Assembly (NCBI RefSeq): GCF_036014195.1
Contig: NZ_CP107918.1
Coordinates: 3,038,001-3,102,000, forward strand
Reading direction: 5' to 3'
Origin: Streptomyces sp. NBC_00442
Lineage (GTDB): Bacteria; Actinomycetota; Actinomycetes; Streptomycetales; Streptomycetaceae
DNA length: 64,000 bases
Numbering within the stretch: position 1 is the first letter of the stretch; the number at the start of each line of letters is the position of its first letter. The notes under the pieces are model-generated. The model worked only from the letters and a program-made list of their open reading frames with translations. It was not told where the DNA came from and ran no database searches. Of the stretch, positions 28,847 to 37,955 are shown one piece after another. Position numbers and translations under genes: made by a program.

Positions 28847-30604
28847 ATGGCCTCGGTCCATTCCCTCGCTTCCACTGTCCAGCAGCGCCTGGCGGACGCC
28901 CTCTCGGCTGCCCTGCCGGAGGCCGGCTCCACCGACCCGCTGCTGCGCCGAAGCGACCGGGCCGACTTCCAGGCCAACGGGATCCTCGCCCTCGCGAAGA
29001 AGCTGAAGGGCAACCCGCGCGAGCTCGCGACCAAGGTCGTCGACCGGGTCGACGGCGACGTGATCAAGGAGATCGAGGTCTCGGGCCCCGGCTTCCTCAA
29101 CATCACGCTCGCCGACCGGGCGATCATCGAGACCCTCGCCGCCCGCGCCGCCGACGACCGGCTCGGCGTGCCGCTGAAGAGCGACCCCGGCGTCACGGTC
29201 ATCGACTACGCGCAGCCCAACGTGGCCAAGGAGATGCACGTCGGCCACCTGCGGTCGGCGGTCATCGGCGACGCGCTGCGCGCCATGCTCGACTTCACCG
29301 GCGAGCGGACGATCGGCCGGCACCACATCGGCGACTGGGGCACCCAGTTCGGCATGCTCATCCAGTACCTGATCGAGAACCCCGGTCAGCTGGCCCCGGC
29401 CGAGGAGGTCGACGGCGAGCAGGCCATGTCCAACCTGAACCGGGTGTACAAGGCGTCGCGCGCGGTCTTCGACTCCGACGAGCAGTTCAAGGAGCGGGCC
29501 CGCAAGCGGGTCGTCGCGCTCCAGTCCGGCGACAAGGAGACCCTGGAGCTGTGGCAGCAGTTCGTCGACGAGTCGAAGGTCTACTTCAACTCGGTCTTCG
29601 GCAAGCTGGACATGGACGTGCGGGACGACGAGATCGTCGGCGAGTCGGCGTACAACGACCTGATGCCGGAGACGGCCCGGCTCCTGGAGGAGTCCGGCGT
29701 CGCCGTGCGTTCCGAGGGCGCGCTCGTGGTGTTCTTCGACGAGATCCGGGGCAAGGACGACCAGCCGGTCCCGCTGATCGTGCAGAAGGCCGACGGCGGC
29801 TTCGGCTACGCGGCCTCCGACCTCTCGGCGATCCGCGACCGGGTCACCGAGCTGCACGCCACGTCGCTGATCTACGTCGTGGACGTACGGCAGTCGCTGC
29901 ACTTCAAGATGGTCTTCGAGACGGCCCGCCGGGCGGGCTGGCTCGGCGACGACGTCACCGCGCACAACATGGGCTACGGCACGGTGCTCGGCGCGGACGG
30001 CAAGCCGTTCAAGACCCGTGAGGGCGAGACGGTCAAGCTGGAGGACCTCCTCGACGAGGCCGCCGAGCGGGCCACCGCCGTCGTGCGCGACAAGGCCGAC
30101 AAGGTGGGCCTGACCGAGGAGGAGATCGTCGAGAACGGCCGGTACGTCGGCATCGGCGCGGTCAAGTACGCGGACCTCTCCACCTCCGCGAACCGGGACT
30201 ACAAGTTCGACCTGGACCAGATGGTGTCGCTCAACGGCGACACGTCGGTGTACCTCCAGTACGCGTACGCCCGGATCAAGTCGATCCTCCGCAAGGCCGG
30301 GGCCGCCTCGCCCGCCGCCCACCCCGAGCTCGAACTGGCCCCGGCGGAGCGGGCGTTGGGCCTGCACCTGGACGCGTTCGGCGACACGGTGTTCGAGGCC
30401 TCGGCCGAGTACGCGCCGCACAAGGTGGCCGCGTACCTGTTCCAGCTGGCGTCGCTGTTCACGACCTTCTACGACCAGTGCCCGGTCCTGAAGGCCGACA
30501 CCGAGGCCCAGGTCGAGAACCGCCTCTTCCTGTGCGAGCTGACCGCCCGGACGCTGAACCGGGGCATGGCCCTGCTCGGCATCCGCACCCCCGAGCGGCT
30601 GTAG
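28847..30604 (+). CDS. argS: Arginyl-tRNA synthetase
   Basis: This is a class I synthetase of 585 residues that charges tRNA-Arg. It has the ArgRS-specific N-terminal Add-1 domain (about 1-90). The catalytic domain starts with [23 protein letters not shown], carrying the HVGH form of the HIGH signature. The C-terminal DALR anticodon-binding domain ends with a characteristic [15 protein letters not shown] tail. The ATG at 28847 places the Add-1 domain at the usual start. Confidence 0.97.
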   Translation: MASVHSLASTVQQRLADALSAALPEAGSTDPLLRRSDRADFQANGILALAKKLKGNPRELATKVVDRVDGDVIKEIEVSGPGFLNITLADRAIIETLAARAADDRLGVPLKSDPGVTVIDYAQPNVAKEMHVGHLRSAVIGDALRAMLDFTGERTIGRHHIGDWGTQFGMLIQYLIENPGQLAPAEEVDGEQAMSNLNRVYKASRAVFDSDEQFKERARKRVVALQSGDKETLELWQQFVDESKVYFNSVFGKLDMDVRDDEIVGESAYNDLMPETARLLEESGVAVRSEGALVVFFDEIRGKDDQPVPLIVQKADGGFGYAASDLSAIRDRVTELHATSLIYVVDVRQSLHFKMVFETARRAGWLGDDVTAHNMGYGTVLGADGKPFKTREGETVKLEDLLDEAAERATAVVRDKADKVGLTEEEIVENGRYVGIGAVKYADLSTSANRDYKFDLDQMVSLNGDTSVYLQYAYARIKSILRKAGAASPAAHPELELAPAERALGLHLDAFGDTVFEASAEYAPHKVAAYLFQLASLFTTFYDQCPVLKADTEAQVENRLFLCELTARTLNRGMALLGIRTPERL

Positions 30605-30649
30605 TCGGCGGCAGCACTCAGATCCAACTCCCGTGTGGGGCCGCCCGGT

Positions 30650-32209
30650 TCACCCGACGTCCAGGTGGTCCCACACATTGGTGTCCAGGCGGTACTCGAA
30701 CGCCGGGCGCCCCTTGACCGCACTGGTGTGGAACGGCTTCCCGTTGTCGTCCACGCGGATCTTGTCCGACCGGTCGCCGCTGCTCCAGCTGACCTCCAGG
30801 TACCAGGTGACGTCGTGCGCCTCGGTGTGCACGTCCAGGTCGAGGACCTCGGGGTCGCTCGTGGACACCTTGAAGGGGAAGTCCTTCGCCGGCACCTTCT
30901 CGTCGCCCTGATGACCGGCGACCGGTTTGCTGACGGGCTGGGCCGCGTCCAGGTCGATGTCGAAGGTCTGCGGCACGACACCGCCGCCGCAGCCCGAACC
31001 CATCGAATACGCCGTCCAGTCCAGCGGCGCCTGGCGGCCCACCACCCGCACGTCGACCCCCGTGATCACCACCGACTCCTGGCGCTTGCCGGTCGCGGTC
31101 AGCTCCAGCTTCAGGTTCCCGCCGTCGACGCCGCCCAGCGCCCGCGCCCACGACAGCCGGTCCTGCACGCTGGACGGGGGCGGCGGCACCGCGCCCGGCT
31201 TCTGGTCCAGCAGATAGAACTTCCCGCACGGCGTGTCCCAGTCGTACGAGCTGATGCCGACGCTCAGCGGCGCGGGCCCCGGCGCCACCTGCCTCTTCTC
31301 GCTCTTGGGACTGGGGGCGCCCGAAGAGGAGCGCGCGGAGGGTGAGCCGGACGGGCCGGTGCTGCCGCTCGGGCTCGGGCTCGGGCTCGCGCTGGTGCTG
31401 GGCGACGGCCGGAGGGTCTTCGCGGCCGGTGTCGTACTCGCCTTGGCATCGGCGACGGTCTCGCTTCCGGCCGGGCCGCCCGACAGCGTGACGACGGCCG
31501 TCGCCGAGACGGCGAGCGCGACGACGCCGGCCCCGATGAGCGCGAGCCGCGTCTTCCTCGTGCCGAACCGGCCCCCCACGACCGGCCCTGAGCCGCGCCC
31601 GCGTTCCGGCGCGACCGGGCCGACGACGGGCAACTCGTCCTCCCCTGCCGGACCGGCCTCTTCGCCCCCGGGCGTGACGGCGACAAGCCGGGACGTTCCG
31701 GCGGCGGCGTCCTCGGCGGCGCGCGAATCGGCGACGGAGGGGGCGTACTCCCCGGATTCCGCGCGCTCCCCGGATTCCGCGCGCTCCCCGGCTTCCTCGG
31801 GATCCCCGGAATCCTCGGGATCCCCGGAATCCTCGGGCTCCGGGCGTTCACCCGCCGGCACGGGCACGACCCCCGACCCGGACGCGGGCTCGGTCCCCGA
31901 CGCGGACGCGGACCCGGCCGCAGCCCCGGCCGCGGAGCCCGAGTTCGCCGCGCGCGAGCGGCGGCGCGCCTCGTCCGCCAGGATCCAGCGCCGGTGCAGT
32001 TCGACGGACTCCTCGGGGCCCGCCCCGCACAGCCGGGCGAGCCGCTCGACAGGTGCGTACTCATTCGGCACCGCGTCCCCGTTGCAGTACCGGTGGAGCG
32101 TGGACGTACTCATGTGGAGTCGCCCGGCGAGGACTCCGTAGCTGCGTCCCGAACGGTCCTTCAACTCCCGCAGCAGCGCCGCGAACTGCTCGGACTCGGT
32201 TGTCGCCAT
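30650..32209 (-). CDS. Membrane-anchored XRE-type HTH protein with extracytoplasmic domain
   Basis: This is a 519-residue protein with an N-terminal XRE helix-turn-helix (about 8-65, SYGVLAGRLHMSTSTLHRYCNGD). An acidic/Ser-rich cytoplasmic linker has short repeats (DSGDPE twice, GERAES twice). One membrane helix (about 216-240) is followed by a Ser/Pro linker and a conserved outer domain of about 200 residues with Cys in DTPCGKFYLL and GSGCGGGV. The layout (HTH inside, one helix, domain outside) suggests a one-component sensor or a RodZ-like scaffold; neither is shown. The ATG at 32209 has a GGGAGGGAA site. Confidence 0.75.
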   Translation of the reverse strand: MATTESEQFAALLRELKDRSGRSYGVLAGRLHMSTSTLHRYCNGDAVPNEYAPVERLARLCGAGPEESVELHRRWILADEARRRSRAANSGSAAGAAAGSASASGTEPASGSGVVPVPAGERPEPEDSGDPEDSGDPEEAGERAESGERAESGEYAPSVADSRAAEDAAAGTSRLVAVTPGGEEAGPAGEDELPVVGPVAPERGRGSGPVVGGRFGTRKTRLALIGAGVVALAVSATAVVTLSGGPAGSETVADAKASTTPAAKTLRPSPSTSASPSPSPSGSTGPSGSPSARSSSGAPSPKSEKRQVAPGPAPLSVGISSYDWDTPCGKFYLLDQKPGAVPPPPSSVQDRLSWARALGGVDGGNLKLELTATGKRQESVVITGVDVRVVGRQAPLDWTAYSMGSGCGGGVVPQTFDIDLDAAQPVSKPVAGHQGDEKVPAKDFPFKVSTSDPEVLDLDVHTEAHDVTWYLEVSWSSGDRSDKIRVDDNGKPFHTSAVKGRPAFEYRLDTNVWDHLDVG

Positions 32210-32390
32210 GCCCCGGTTCCCTCCCCATCCATCCCAGGAACGCATTCCAGGGACAGGTCGTTTCCCCAGGTCAAAGGGTGTTCCAGCGTTCCAGCTTCCC
32301 CCATTGTCCCTTGCTCGTTGCCCAGTTGCCCGACCGGCCCGCAAGGTAGGTGCAGCAAGCAGCCGAACCGCTCGTTCCGGGGAGCAGCAC

Positions 32391-32495
32391 ATGCGATTCC
32401 GCATCCGGTTCAACGTGGCGGACTCCCTGGCCGTGGTCGTCCTGGCCGTGTCCATCGCCACCCTCATCACGCTGATCCACCGCTACCGCCCCTGA
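32391..32495 (+). CDS. Possible 34-residue small membrane protein
   Basis: The ATG at 32391 is preceded by GGGGAG 6-7 nt upstream. It opens a 34-residue frame with a basic start (MRFRIRF) and one hydrophobic helix of about 18 residues, then a basic end (HRYRP). It lies between the divergent HTH-membrane gene and a DUF4232 lipoprotein gene. It is too short for strong coding statistics; the ribosome site and the clean single-helix design are the only support. Confidence 0.4.
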   Translation: MRFRIRFNVADSLAVVVLAVSIATLITLIHRYRP

Positions 32496-32562
32496 CGCGT
32501 CCACGCCGTCGGCCAGGCAGCACCCACGACCAGCACCTACTCACACGGGGAGCACCATCACC

Positions 32563-33339
32563 ATGCGCAGCACCTTCCGCATCGCCGCCGCCGCCACTTC
32601 CACCCTCGTCGCCGCCCTCGCCCTGACGGCCTGCGGCGGCGACGGCTCGGGCGGCTCGACCGCGGCCGACAGCCCGTCGACTCCGTCCCCCGTCTCCGTC
32701 CCGGCCACGGACCACACGGGCTCCGGCACGGGGTCGGGTACGGGGTCGGGTACGGGGTCGGGTACGGGGTCCGGTACGGGTACGGGTTCCGGCAAGAGCG
32801 GGGGCTCGGCCTCCGCCCGGCACACCGGGAGCGGCACGGGGTCCGGCAGCGGCTCCGCCGCGAACTCGGCCGGCAAGTCGGCGAAGAAGCCCGGGTCCGG
32901 GGGCGGCACCGGCGACGCGTCGTGCACCGGCGCCAATGTGAAGCTGACCGCGACGCCGGTCACCCGCCCGATCAACCACGTCCTCCTGACGGTCACCAAC
33001 ACCGGATCGACGCTGTGCAACGCCTACTACGCGCCGGCCGTCGCGTTCTCCGACGACCAGCAGTCGCCGATCGCGGTGGACAAGGACACGGTTCCGCAGG
33101 CGGTGGTCTCGCTGTCGCCCGGCGCCTCCGCGTACGCCATGGTGCGGACCCTGGGCGAGGACGACGGCGGCGCGTCGTACGACTCCCGCAAGGTCAGTGT
33201 GTACTTCGAGGGCCGGGACGGCGGCGGGTCCACGGGTCCGGCGGCGCGCGCCACCCTGGCCAAGAGCGTGGCCGTCGTGGACAGCCAGGCCAAGGTCACG
33301 TACTGGCAGTCGGACCTGTCCACGATCGACACGTGGTAG
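32563..33339 (+). CDS. DUF4232 lipoprotein with Gly-Ser/Thr repeat linker
   Basis: This is a 258-residue lipoprotein with lipobox LTAC, a Ser/Pro region, then a Gly-Ser-Gly-Thr repeat (encoded by a 12-bp DNA repeat at about 32728-32795) and a Lys-rich spacer. A C-terminal DUF4232 domain follows (about 120-258), marked by Cys in DASCTGANV and STLCNAYY. DUF4232 proteins are exported and of unknown function. The ATG at 32563 follows a GGGGAG site. Confidence 0.85.
   Translation: MRSTFRIAAAATSTLVAALALTACGGDGSGGSTAADSPSTPSPVSVPATDHTGSGTGSGTGSGTGSGTGSGTGTGSGKSGGSASARHTGSGTGSGSGSAANSAGKSAKKPGSGGGTGDASCTGANVKLTATPVTRPINHVLLTVTNTGSTLCNAYYAPAVAFSDDQQSPIAVDKDTVPQAVVSLSPGASAYAMVRTLGEDDGGASYDSRKVSVYFEGRDGGGSTGPAARATLAKSVAVVDSQAKVTYWQSDLSTIDTW
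32728..32795 (+). repeat. 12-bp coding tandem repeat
   Basis: Repeats of GGTCGGGTACGG-type units encode Gly-Ser-Gly-Thr in the lipoprotein linker. Copy number can be expected to vary between strains. Confidence 0.8.
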
Positions 33340-33351
33340 GGGGCGACGAGG

Positions 33352-34113
33352 TCAGCCCGCGCGGCCGGGGAGCATGGCCAGGGCCCGGGAGCGCTGTGCG
33401 ACGAGGTCGTCGTAGGTGCCGTCGCGCTCGGCCCAGCGATGCATGAGGACTCCCTCCACCAGGACTTCGCGGGGGGTGGGGTCCTTGGAGAGCAGGTGCA
33501 TGACCTCGGTGACGAAGGCGTCGAGCGGCAGCGCGTGCGGGTTCACCTTCTCCTGGCCCGCTGTGGCGACGGCCGGCGGGACGAGTTCGGTGACGCCGAC
33601 GCCGGTGCCGTCGAGTTGCGCGCGCAGTGCCTCGGAGTACGCGTGCACCGCGGCCTTCGACGCGGCGTAGGCGGGCATGGGCGGGAAGGGCAGGAAGGCG
33701 ATGCCGGAGGTGACGGTGATGAAGGTGCCGGAGCCCCGCCGAACCAGGTGCGGGGTGAAGGCGTCGATCATGCGGATGGTGCCGAGAAGGTTCGTGTCGA
33801 TCGTCGTGCGCGTCGCCTCGAAGTGCGCGGGGTCGCGCAGGTCTTCCAGGAGCATGACGCCCGGCATGGTCACCACGGTGTCCAGCCCGGGGTACCGGGC
33901 GAGCACCGCGTCCCGGGCAGAGGCGACGGAGGCGGGGTCGGTGACGTCGACGGTGAACGTGCCGAAGCCCTCTCCGGCGAGTTCCAGGAGTGCCTCCGGG
34001 CTGCGGCCGCCCACGGCCACGGTGCTGCCCGCCGCCTTGAACCGGCGGGCCAGCTCCCGCCCGATGCCCGAGGTACCGCCGACGACGAGAACGGTGCGGT
34101 TGGAGAGATCCAC
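33352..34113 (-). CDS. Short-chain dehydrogenase/reductase (DltE-like)
   Basis: This is a 253-residue SDR with cofactor loop VGGTSGIGRELARRF near the N-terminus, substrate-site Ser in TVTSGIAF and catalytic YAASK. An unusual feature is the TMPGVML segment where the NNAG motif normally lies, a variation seen in DltE-type members. It is divergent from the XRE regulator gene at 34315, which is a likely controller. It converges with the DUF4232 gene with 12 nt between stops. Confidence 0.9.
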   Translation of the reverse strand: MDLSNRTVLVVGGTSGIGRELARRFKAAGSTVAVGGRSPEALLELAGEGFGTFTVDVTDPASVASARDAVLARYPGLDTVVTMPGVMLLEDLRDPAHFEATRTTIDTNLLGTIRMIDAFTPHLVRRGSGTFITVTSGIAFLPFPPMPAYAASKAAVHAYSEALRAQLDGTGVGVTELVPPAVATAGQEKVNPHALPLDAFVTEVMHLLSKDPTPREVLVEGVLMHRWAERDGTYDDLVAQRSRALAMLPGRAG

Positions 34114-34288
34114 GAGGTCTTCCCTTCGATCCAGAACGCCGACGCCGTTCAGGCCCGCGGCGCACGCGTTGATGTTCCGTGGCGATGTTCCGTGGCCATC
34201 GCGGAACGCCGCTCTCGCAGTCTTGGCGGATTCCGCCGGGCGGGAAAGAGTCCCCGTCTTCCCTGGTCCTGGCAGGGCCCCTCTGCGT

Positions 34289-34315
34289 CACCGACACCGC
34301 ATTACGGTGTCGGTG
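34289..34315. promoter_or_regulatory. 11-bp palindrome overlapping the start codon of an XRE gene
   Basis: CACCGACACCG (34289-34299), a 5-nt centre CATTA, and the exact complement (34305-34315) end on the first base of the GTG start codon of the regulator. It could be an autoregulatory operator, or in RNA a hairpin that hides the start. The space to the divergent SDR is 201 bp. Confidence 0.6.
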
Positions 34316-35190
34316 TGAAGGAAGACGAGGAGTCCGCCAACCGGCTCGGTGACTACCTGCGCGCCCGGCGCGAGCTGATCTCACCGGCACAGGCAGGAAT
34401 TCCGCCCGGCGGCAACCGCCGCGTGCCCGGCCTGCGCCGTGAGGAAGTCGCCCTGCTCGCCGGCATCAGCCCCGACTACTACCTGCGGCTGGAACGCGGA
34501 CGCGACACGCACCCCTCACCCCAGGTCCTCGAATCCCTCGCACGTGTCCTGCGCCTCGACGACGTCGAGCGGACGTATCTGCTCGGCCTCTCGGCAGCAC
34601 GCCCCAGGGCTCCGCGCCGCAAGCGACCCGAGCACGTACCCGCACGGGTGCACCAGCTCCTCGCCCATCTTCGGATTCCCGCGTTCGTCGAGGGGCGCAC
34701 CTTCGACGTGCTGGCCTCCAACCCCATGGCCGTCGCGCTCTCCCCGCGCCTGCGGCCCGGCGAGAACCGGCTTCGTTCCCTCTTCCTCGATCCCGAGGAA
34801 CAGGCCTTTCACCAGGACTGGCCCGAAGCCGCCGCCGGCTTCGTGGCCGCTCTGCGCACCACCATCGGGGACGACACCGACAACCCCCGTTTCGTCGAAC
34901 TCGTCGGAGAACTCGCCCTGTCCAGCCAGCGGTTCCGCACCCTGTGGGCCCGGCACGACGTCCGCACCCTCGACGGCGGCACCACCACCGTCCACCACCC
35001 CGTCGTCGGCGAACTGCGGCTGCACCGCGACAAACTGCCCATCGACGACGTCATCCTCGTCGTCTACTACCCCGACAAGGACAGCGACAGCGACGAAAAG
35101 CTGCGTCTGCTGGCCGCACTCGCACAGACCGGACCCGCCGACACCGCGCACACCGGGCCGGCAGACGCCCGGCACCCGAAAGCACCCTGA
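34315..35190 (+). CDS. XRE-family regulator with MmyB-like ligand-binding domain
   Basis: This is a 291-residue regulator. The N-terminal HTH (about 10-75) contains RVPGLRREEVALLAGISPDYY, the hallmark of the MmyB-like group. The C-terminal domain (about 105-270) is a PAS-like fold proposed to bind fatty acid-like ligands. In Streptomyces such genes are commonly divergent from an SDR, as here, and repress it; that role is inferred. The start GTG at 34315 is the last base of a strong palindrome, and the mRNA may be leaderless. Confidence 0.9.
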   Translation: MKEDEESANRLGDYLRARRELISPAQAGIPPGGNRRVPGLRREEVALLAGISPDYYLRLERGRDTHPSPQVLESLARVLRLDDVERTYLLGLSAARPRAPRRKRPEHVPARVHQLLAHLRIPAFVEGRTFDVLASNPMAVALSPRLRPGENRLRSLFLDPEEQAFHQDWPEAAAGFVAALRTTIGDDTDNPRFVELVGELALSSQRFRTLWARHDVRTLDGGTTTVHHPVVGELRLHRDKLPIDDVILVVYYPDKDSDSDEKLRLLAALAQTGPADTAHTGPADARHPKAP

Positions 35191-35300
35191 CAGCACCGGC
35201 CCCGGCAGTACCGCCACAACGGCCGTGCCACGACGGCCGTGCCACGACGTTCCGGCCGGGGGAATCCGGCCGGGAGGGAATTCGGTCGGCGGCCTCGGCG

Positions 35301-36077
35301 CTATCCCGCTTGCGGGCGGGTGAGGATTTCGGCTCCGGTGTCGGTGATGGCGATGGTGTGCTCGCTGTGCGCGGTCCGGCAGCCGGTCGCGCTGCGCAGC
35401 GTCCAGCCGTCTGCGTCGGTGACGAGTGCGGCGGTGTCGGCCATGACCCAGGGCTCCAGGGCGAGCAGCAGTCCGGGGCGCAGCTTGTATCCGCGGCCGG
35501 GCCGTCCGGTGTTCGCGATGTGCGGGTCCTGGTGCATGGTCGAGCCGATGCCGTGGCCTCCGAACTCGGTGTTGATCGGATAGCCCGCTTCGCCGAGGAC
35601 CGTGCCGATGGCGTGGGAGAGGTCACCGATGCGAGCCCCGGGTTTGGCGGCGGCGATGCCGGCGGCGAGTGCGCGTTCGGTCGTCTCGATCATCGCGACG
35701 CTCTGCGCCGGCCTCGCCTTGCCGACCAGGAAGCTGATCGCGGCGTCCGCGGCGACCCCGCCCCTGCTTACGGCGAGGTCGAGAGTCACCAGATCCCCGT
35801 CTGCCAGGGCGTAGTCGTGGGGCAGACCATGGAGCACCCCGTCGTTGACGGACGTGCAGATGTAGTGGCCGAACGGGCCGCGTCCGAAGGACGGCGCGTA
35901 GTCGACGTAGCAGGACCGAGCCCCTGCCTCGGTGATCATCTCCTTGGCCCACTGGTCGATGTCCAGCAGGTTCGTGCCGATCGTGCTGCGCTGTTTCAGC
36001 GCCTCCAGGATGGTTCCGACCAGCGCGCCGGTGCCCCTCGCCCGCTCGAGCCGCGCGGAGTTCAGGATCTCAATCAT
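35301..36077 (-). CDS. map: Type I methionine aminopeptidase (second copy type)
   Basis: This metallopeptidase removes the initiator Met from new proteins. The 258-residue protein has the metal-ligand pattern of MAP type I: Asp in TLDLAVS and the DAAISF segment, His in GGHGIGSTMHQDP, Glu in LLALEPWV and a final Glu in AHSEHTIAI. The ribosomal-operon map copy common in bacteria is not in the window, so this may be a paralogue; Streptomyces often carry two or more. Its promoter region has two TATACCGG repeats, suggesting specific control. Confidence 0.92.
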   Translation of the reverse strand: MIEILNSARLERARGTGALVGTILEALKQRSTIGTNLLDIDQWAKEMITEAGARSCYVDYAPSFGRGPFGHYICTSVNDGVLHGLPHDYALADGDLVTLDLAVSRGGVAADAAISFLVGKARPAQSVAMIETTERALAAGIAAAKPGARIGDLSHAIGTVLGEAGYPINTEFGGHGIGSTMHQDPHIANTGRPGRGYKLRPGLLLALEPWVMADTAALVTDADGWTLRSATGCRTAHSEHTIAITDTGAEILTRPQAG

Positions 36078-36104
36078 GGGGACCTCTCACCTACGTCCAA
36101 TAAA

Positions 36105-36129
36105 TATACCGGCCTAACTATACCGGTAT
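36105..36129. promoter_or_regulatory. Candidate operator upstream of map
   Basis: TATACCGG occurs at 36105-36112 and 36119-36126, 14 bp apart. The second is part of the palindrome ATACCGGTAT (36120-36129). This is AT-rich sequence in a GC-rich genome, just upstream of the aminopeptidase, and resembles sites for dimeric repressors. The cognate regulator is unknown. Confidence 0.5.
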
Positions 36130-36134
36130 GAGAA

Positions 36135-36316
36135 TGACCCCACCCTCGCACCGACACCCCGGGGCTCCGCCCCAGACCCCGTTCGCGCCTCAAGGGCGCT
36201 CGTCCTCAAACTCCCCCAAGGCCTCAACGGACAGGGGGACCCCGACGACGGGCTGAGGATGTCCATGCTGGCCGGCACCGAGCAGTTGAGGGGCGCGGGG
36301 AAGTGCGGGAGAGGCC
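36135..36316. repeat. Dispersed Streptomyces intergenic repeat, copy 1
   Basis: The sequence runs from the GGGGCTCCGCCCC hairpin through GACCCCGTTCGCGCC and GGGCTGAGGATG to GAGGGGCGCGGGGA. It matches copies at about 54.2-54.4 kb (same orientation) and 61.3-61.5 kb (opposite). This copy has extra bases after the CGTCCTCAAAC block. Confidence 0.75.
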
Positions 36317-37837
36317 TCACCGGCCCGCACCCGCGTGCGACCCGGGGTTCGCCGGCCCCCCGCGCCGGCCGAGCGCCCGCCCAGCCCCCGCAACCCCCAG
36401 CGCGAGCAACACCAACCCCGCCGCCACGGCGAACGTCACCCGCATCCCCGTCGCGACGGCCCCCGCCCCCGCACCCGCAACATCCGTGCCCGAGCCCGCC
36501 GCGAACACCGCCCCCATCACCGACGTCCCCGTGATGAGCCCGAGGTTGCGCGACAGGTGGAGCATCCCGGAGGTGACACCCCGGCGGTCCGGGGCGACAT
36601 CCGCCAGGACCGCCGTGTTGTTGGCCGTCTGGAACACCGCGTACCCCCCGGTGACGACCACCAGCGGCACGACGTACCCGAGCACGCCCAACACCGCCGG
36701 CGTCACGGCGAGGAGCACACAGCCCCCCGCCGACGCGACGAGCCCGCCCAGGGTCGTCCGGTATGCGCCGAACCGGTCCACGAGCCGCCCTGCCGGCACC
36801 CCGGACAGCGCGGCGACGAGCGGCCCGGCGGACAGGACGAGCCCCACCAGGGCGTCCTGGAGGCCGAGCCCACGCGAAAGGTAGAACGGCCCGACCACCA
36901 GCGTCGCCATCATCACCGTGGAGACGAGCGCACTCATGACGAGGCTCGCGCTGAGCGCCGGATCGCGGAACACGGCCGGCCTGATCAGCGGCGACACCGC
37001 CCGCGCCTCGACCCGTACGAAGACGGCGACCCCCGACCCCGCGGCCCCGAGCAGCACCAGGCCGAGCACACCGATCCGGCCGTGCCCCAGCGTCATGGCC
37101 AGCGCGTACGACGTGAGCGTGAGGGCGAGCAGCACCGTGCCCACCCGGTCGAACCGCGCACCCGGGGTGCCGGTCCGCTCCCGGCCGGCGGGCACGTACC
37201 GGTGGACGAGGAGCAGGCTCACGATGCCGAGCGGCACACCGACGAGGAAGACCGACCGCCAGCCGAACCCGGAGATCAGGACGCCGCCGAGCGACGGGCC
37301 GAGCGCCGTACCGGTCGCGGACATCGTGCCGAGCAGCCCCATCGCCCGGCCGGTGCGCGCCTTGGGCACCGTCTCGCCGACGAACGCCAGGGTGAGCGCC
37401 ATCATCACCGCCGCGCCCAGCCCCTGTGCCGCCCGCGCGGCGATCAGCACCCCCAGCGTGGGCGCGGCACCGCACAGCAGCGAGGCCGTCGTGAACAGCA
37501 GGATCCCCGCGAGGAGCAGCCGTCGCCGGCCGAGCAGGTCACCGAGCCGCCCGGCGCCCACGACGAGGGCGGTGACGGCGAGCAGATAGGCGAGGACGAC
37601 CCACTGCACCTGCTGGAACGAGGCGTTGAAGGCGTGGGCCAGGTTCGGCAGGGCGACATTGGCGCTGCTGGTGCCGAGCGAGGACAGCAGCATCGACAGC
37701 GAAAGCCCGCCCAGCACCCACCGAACCGCCCCCGACCCCGACACCGGCTCCGACCCCGGCCCCGATCCCGCCTGCGCCGCGCGCTCCCCCGCCGCCCCGG
37801 GCACCCCGGGCACTTCTCTGTCGATGGACGTCACCAT
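36317..37837 (-). CDS. MFS drug exporter, 14-helix DHA2 type
   Basis: This is a 506-residue proton-driven efflux protein. The opening WVVLAYLLAVTALVVGAGRLGDLLGRRR carries the motif-A loop, and the ALGPSLGGVLI motif-C segment typical of antiporters follows. There are about 14 membrane segments, as in the EmrB/QacA group. Substrate is unknown. The ATG at 37837 begins a short charged leader. It is divergent from an XRE-cupin regulator at 37956, which may control it. Confidence 0.92.
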   Translation of the reverse strand: MVTSIDREVPGVPGAAGERAAQAGSGPGSEPVSGSGAVRWVLGGLSLSMLLSSLGTSSANVALPNLAHAFNASFQQVQWVVLAYLLAVTALVVGAGRLGDLLGRRRLLLAGILLFTTASLLCGAAPTLGVLIAARAAQGLGAAVMMALTLAFVGETVPKARTGRAMGLLGTMSATGTALGPSLGGVLISGFGWRSVFLVGVPLGIVSLLLVHRYVPAGRERTGTPGARFDRVGTVLLALTLTSYALAMTLGHGRIGVLGLVLLGAAGSGVAVFVRVEARAVSPLIRPAVFRDPALSASLVMSALVSTVMMATLVVGPFYLSRGLGLQDALVGLVLSAGPLVAALSGVPAGRLVDRFGAYRTTLGGLVASAGGCVLLAVTPAVLGVLGYVVPLVVVTGGYAVFQTANNTAVLADVAPDRRGVTSGMLHLSRNLGLITGTSVMGAVFAAGSGTDVAGAGAGAVATGMRVTFAVAAGLVLLALGVAGAGRALGRRGGPANPGSHAGAGR

Positions 37838-37955
37838 GAACCCCGCTCTCCGGCCGGAGCCCACCCAAGGGGCTCATGCCGAGGAAGGTGCGCCCCCGGG
37901 GCCGGAACGGCAACCTCTGTTGCCAGTTCCGGGACGGCCGGGGTGGAATGCCCCC

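Noticed and set aside
27076..30021. 981-residue open frame on the plus strand
   Set aside because: It runs antisense to lysS and out of frame with argS; both true genes are certain.
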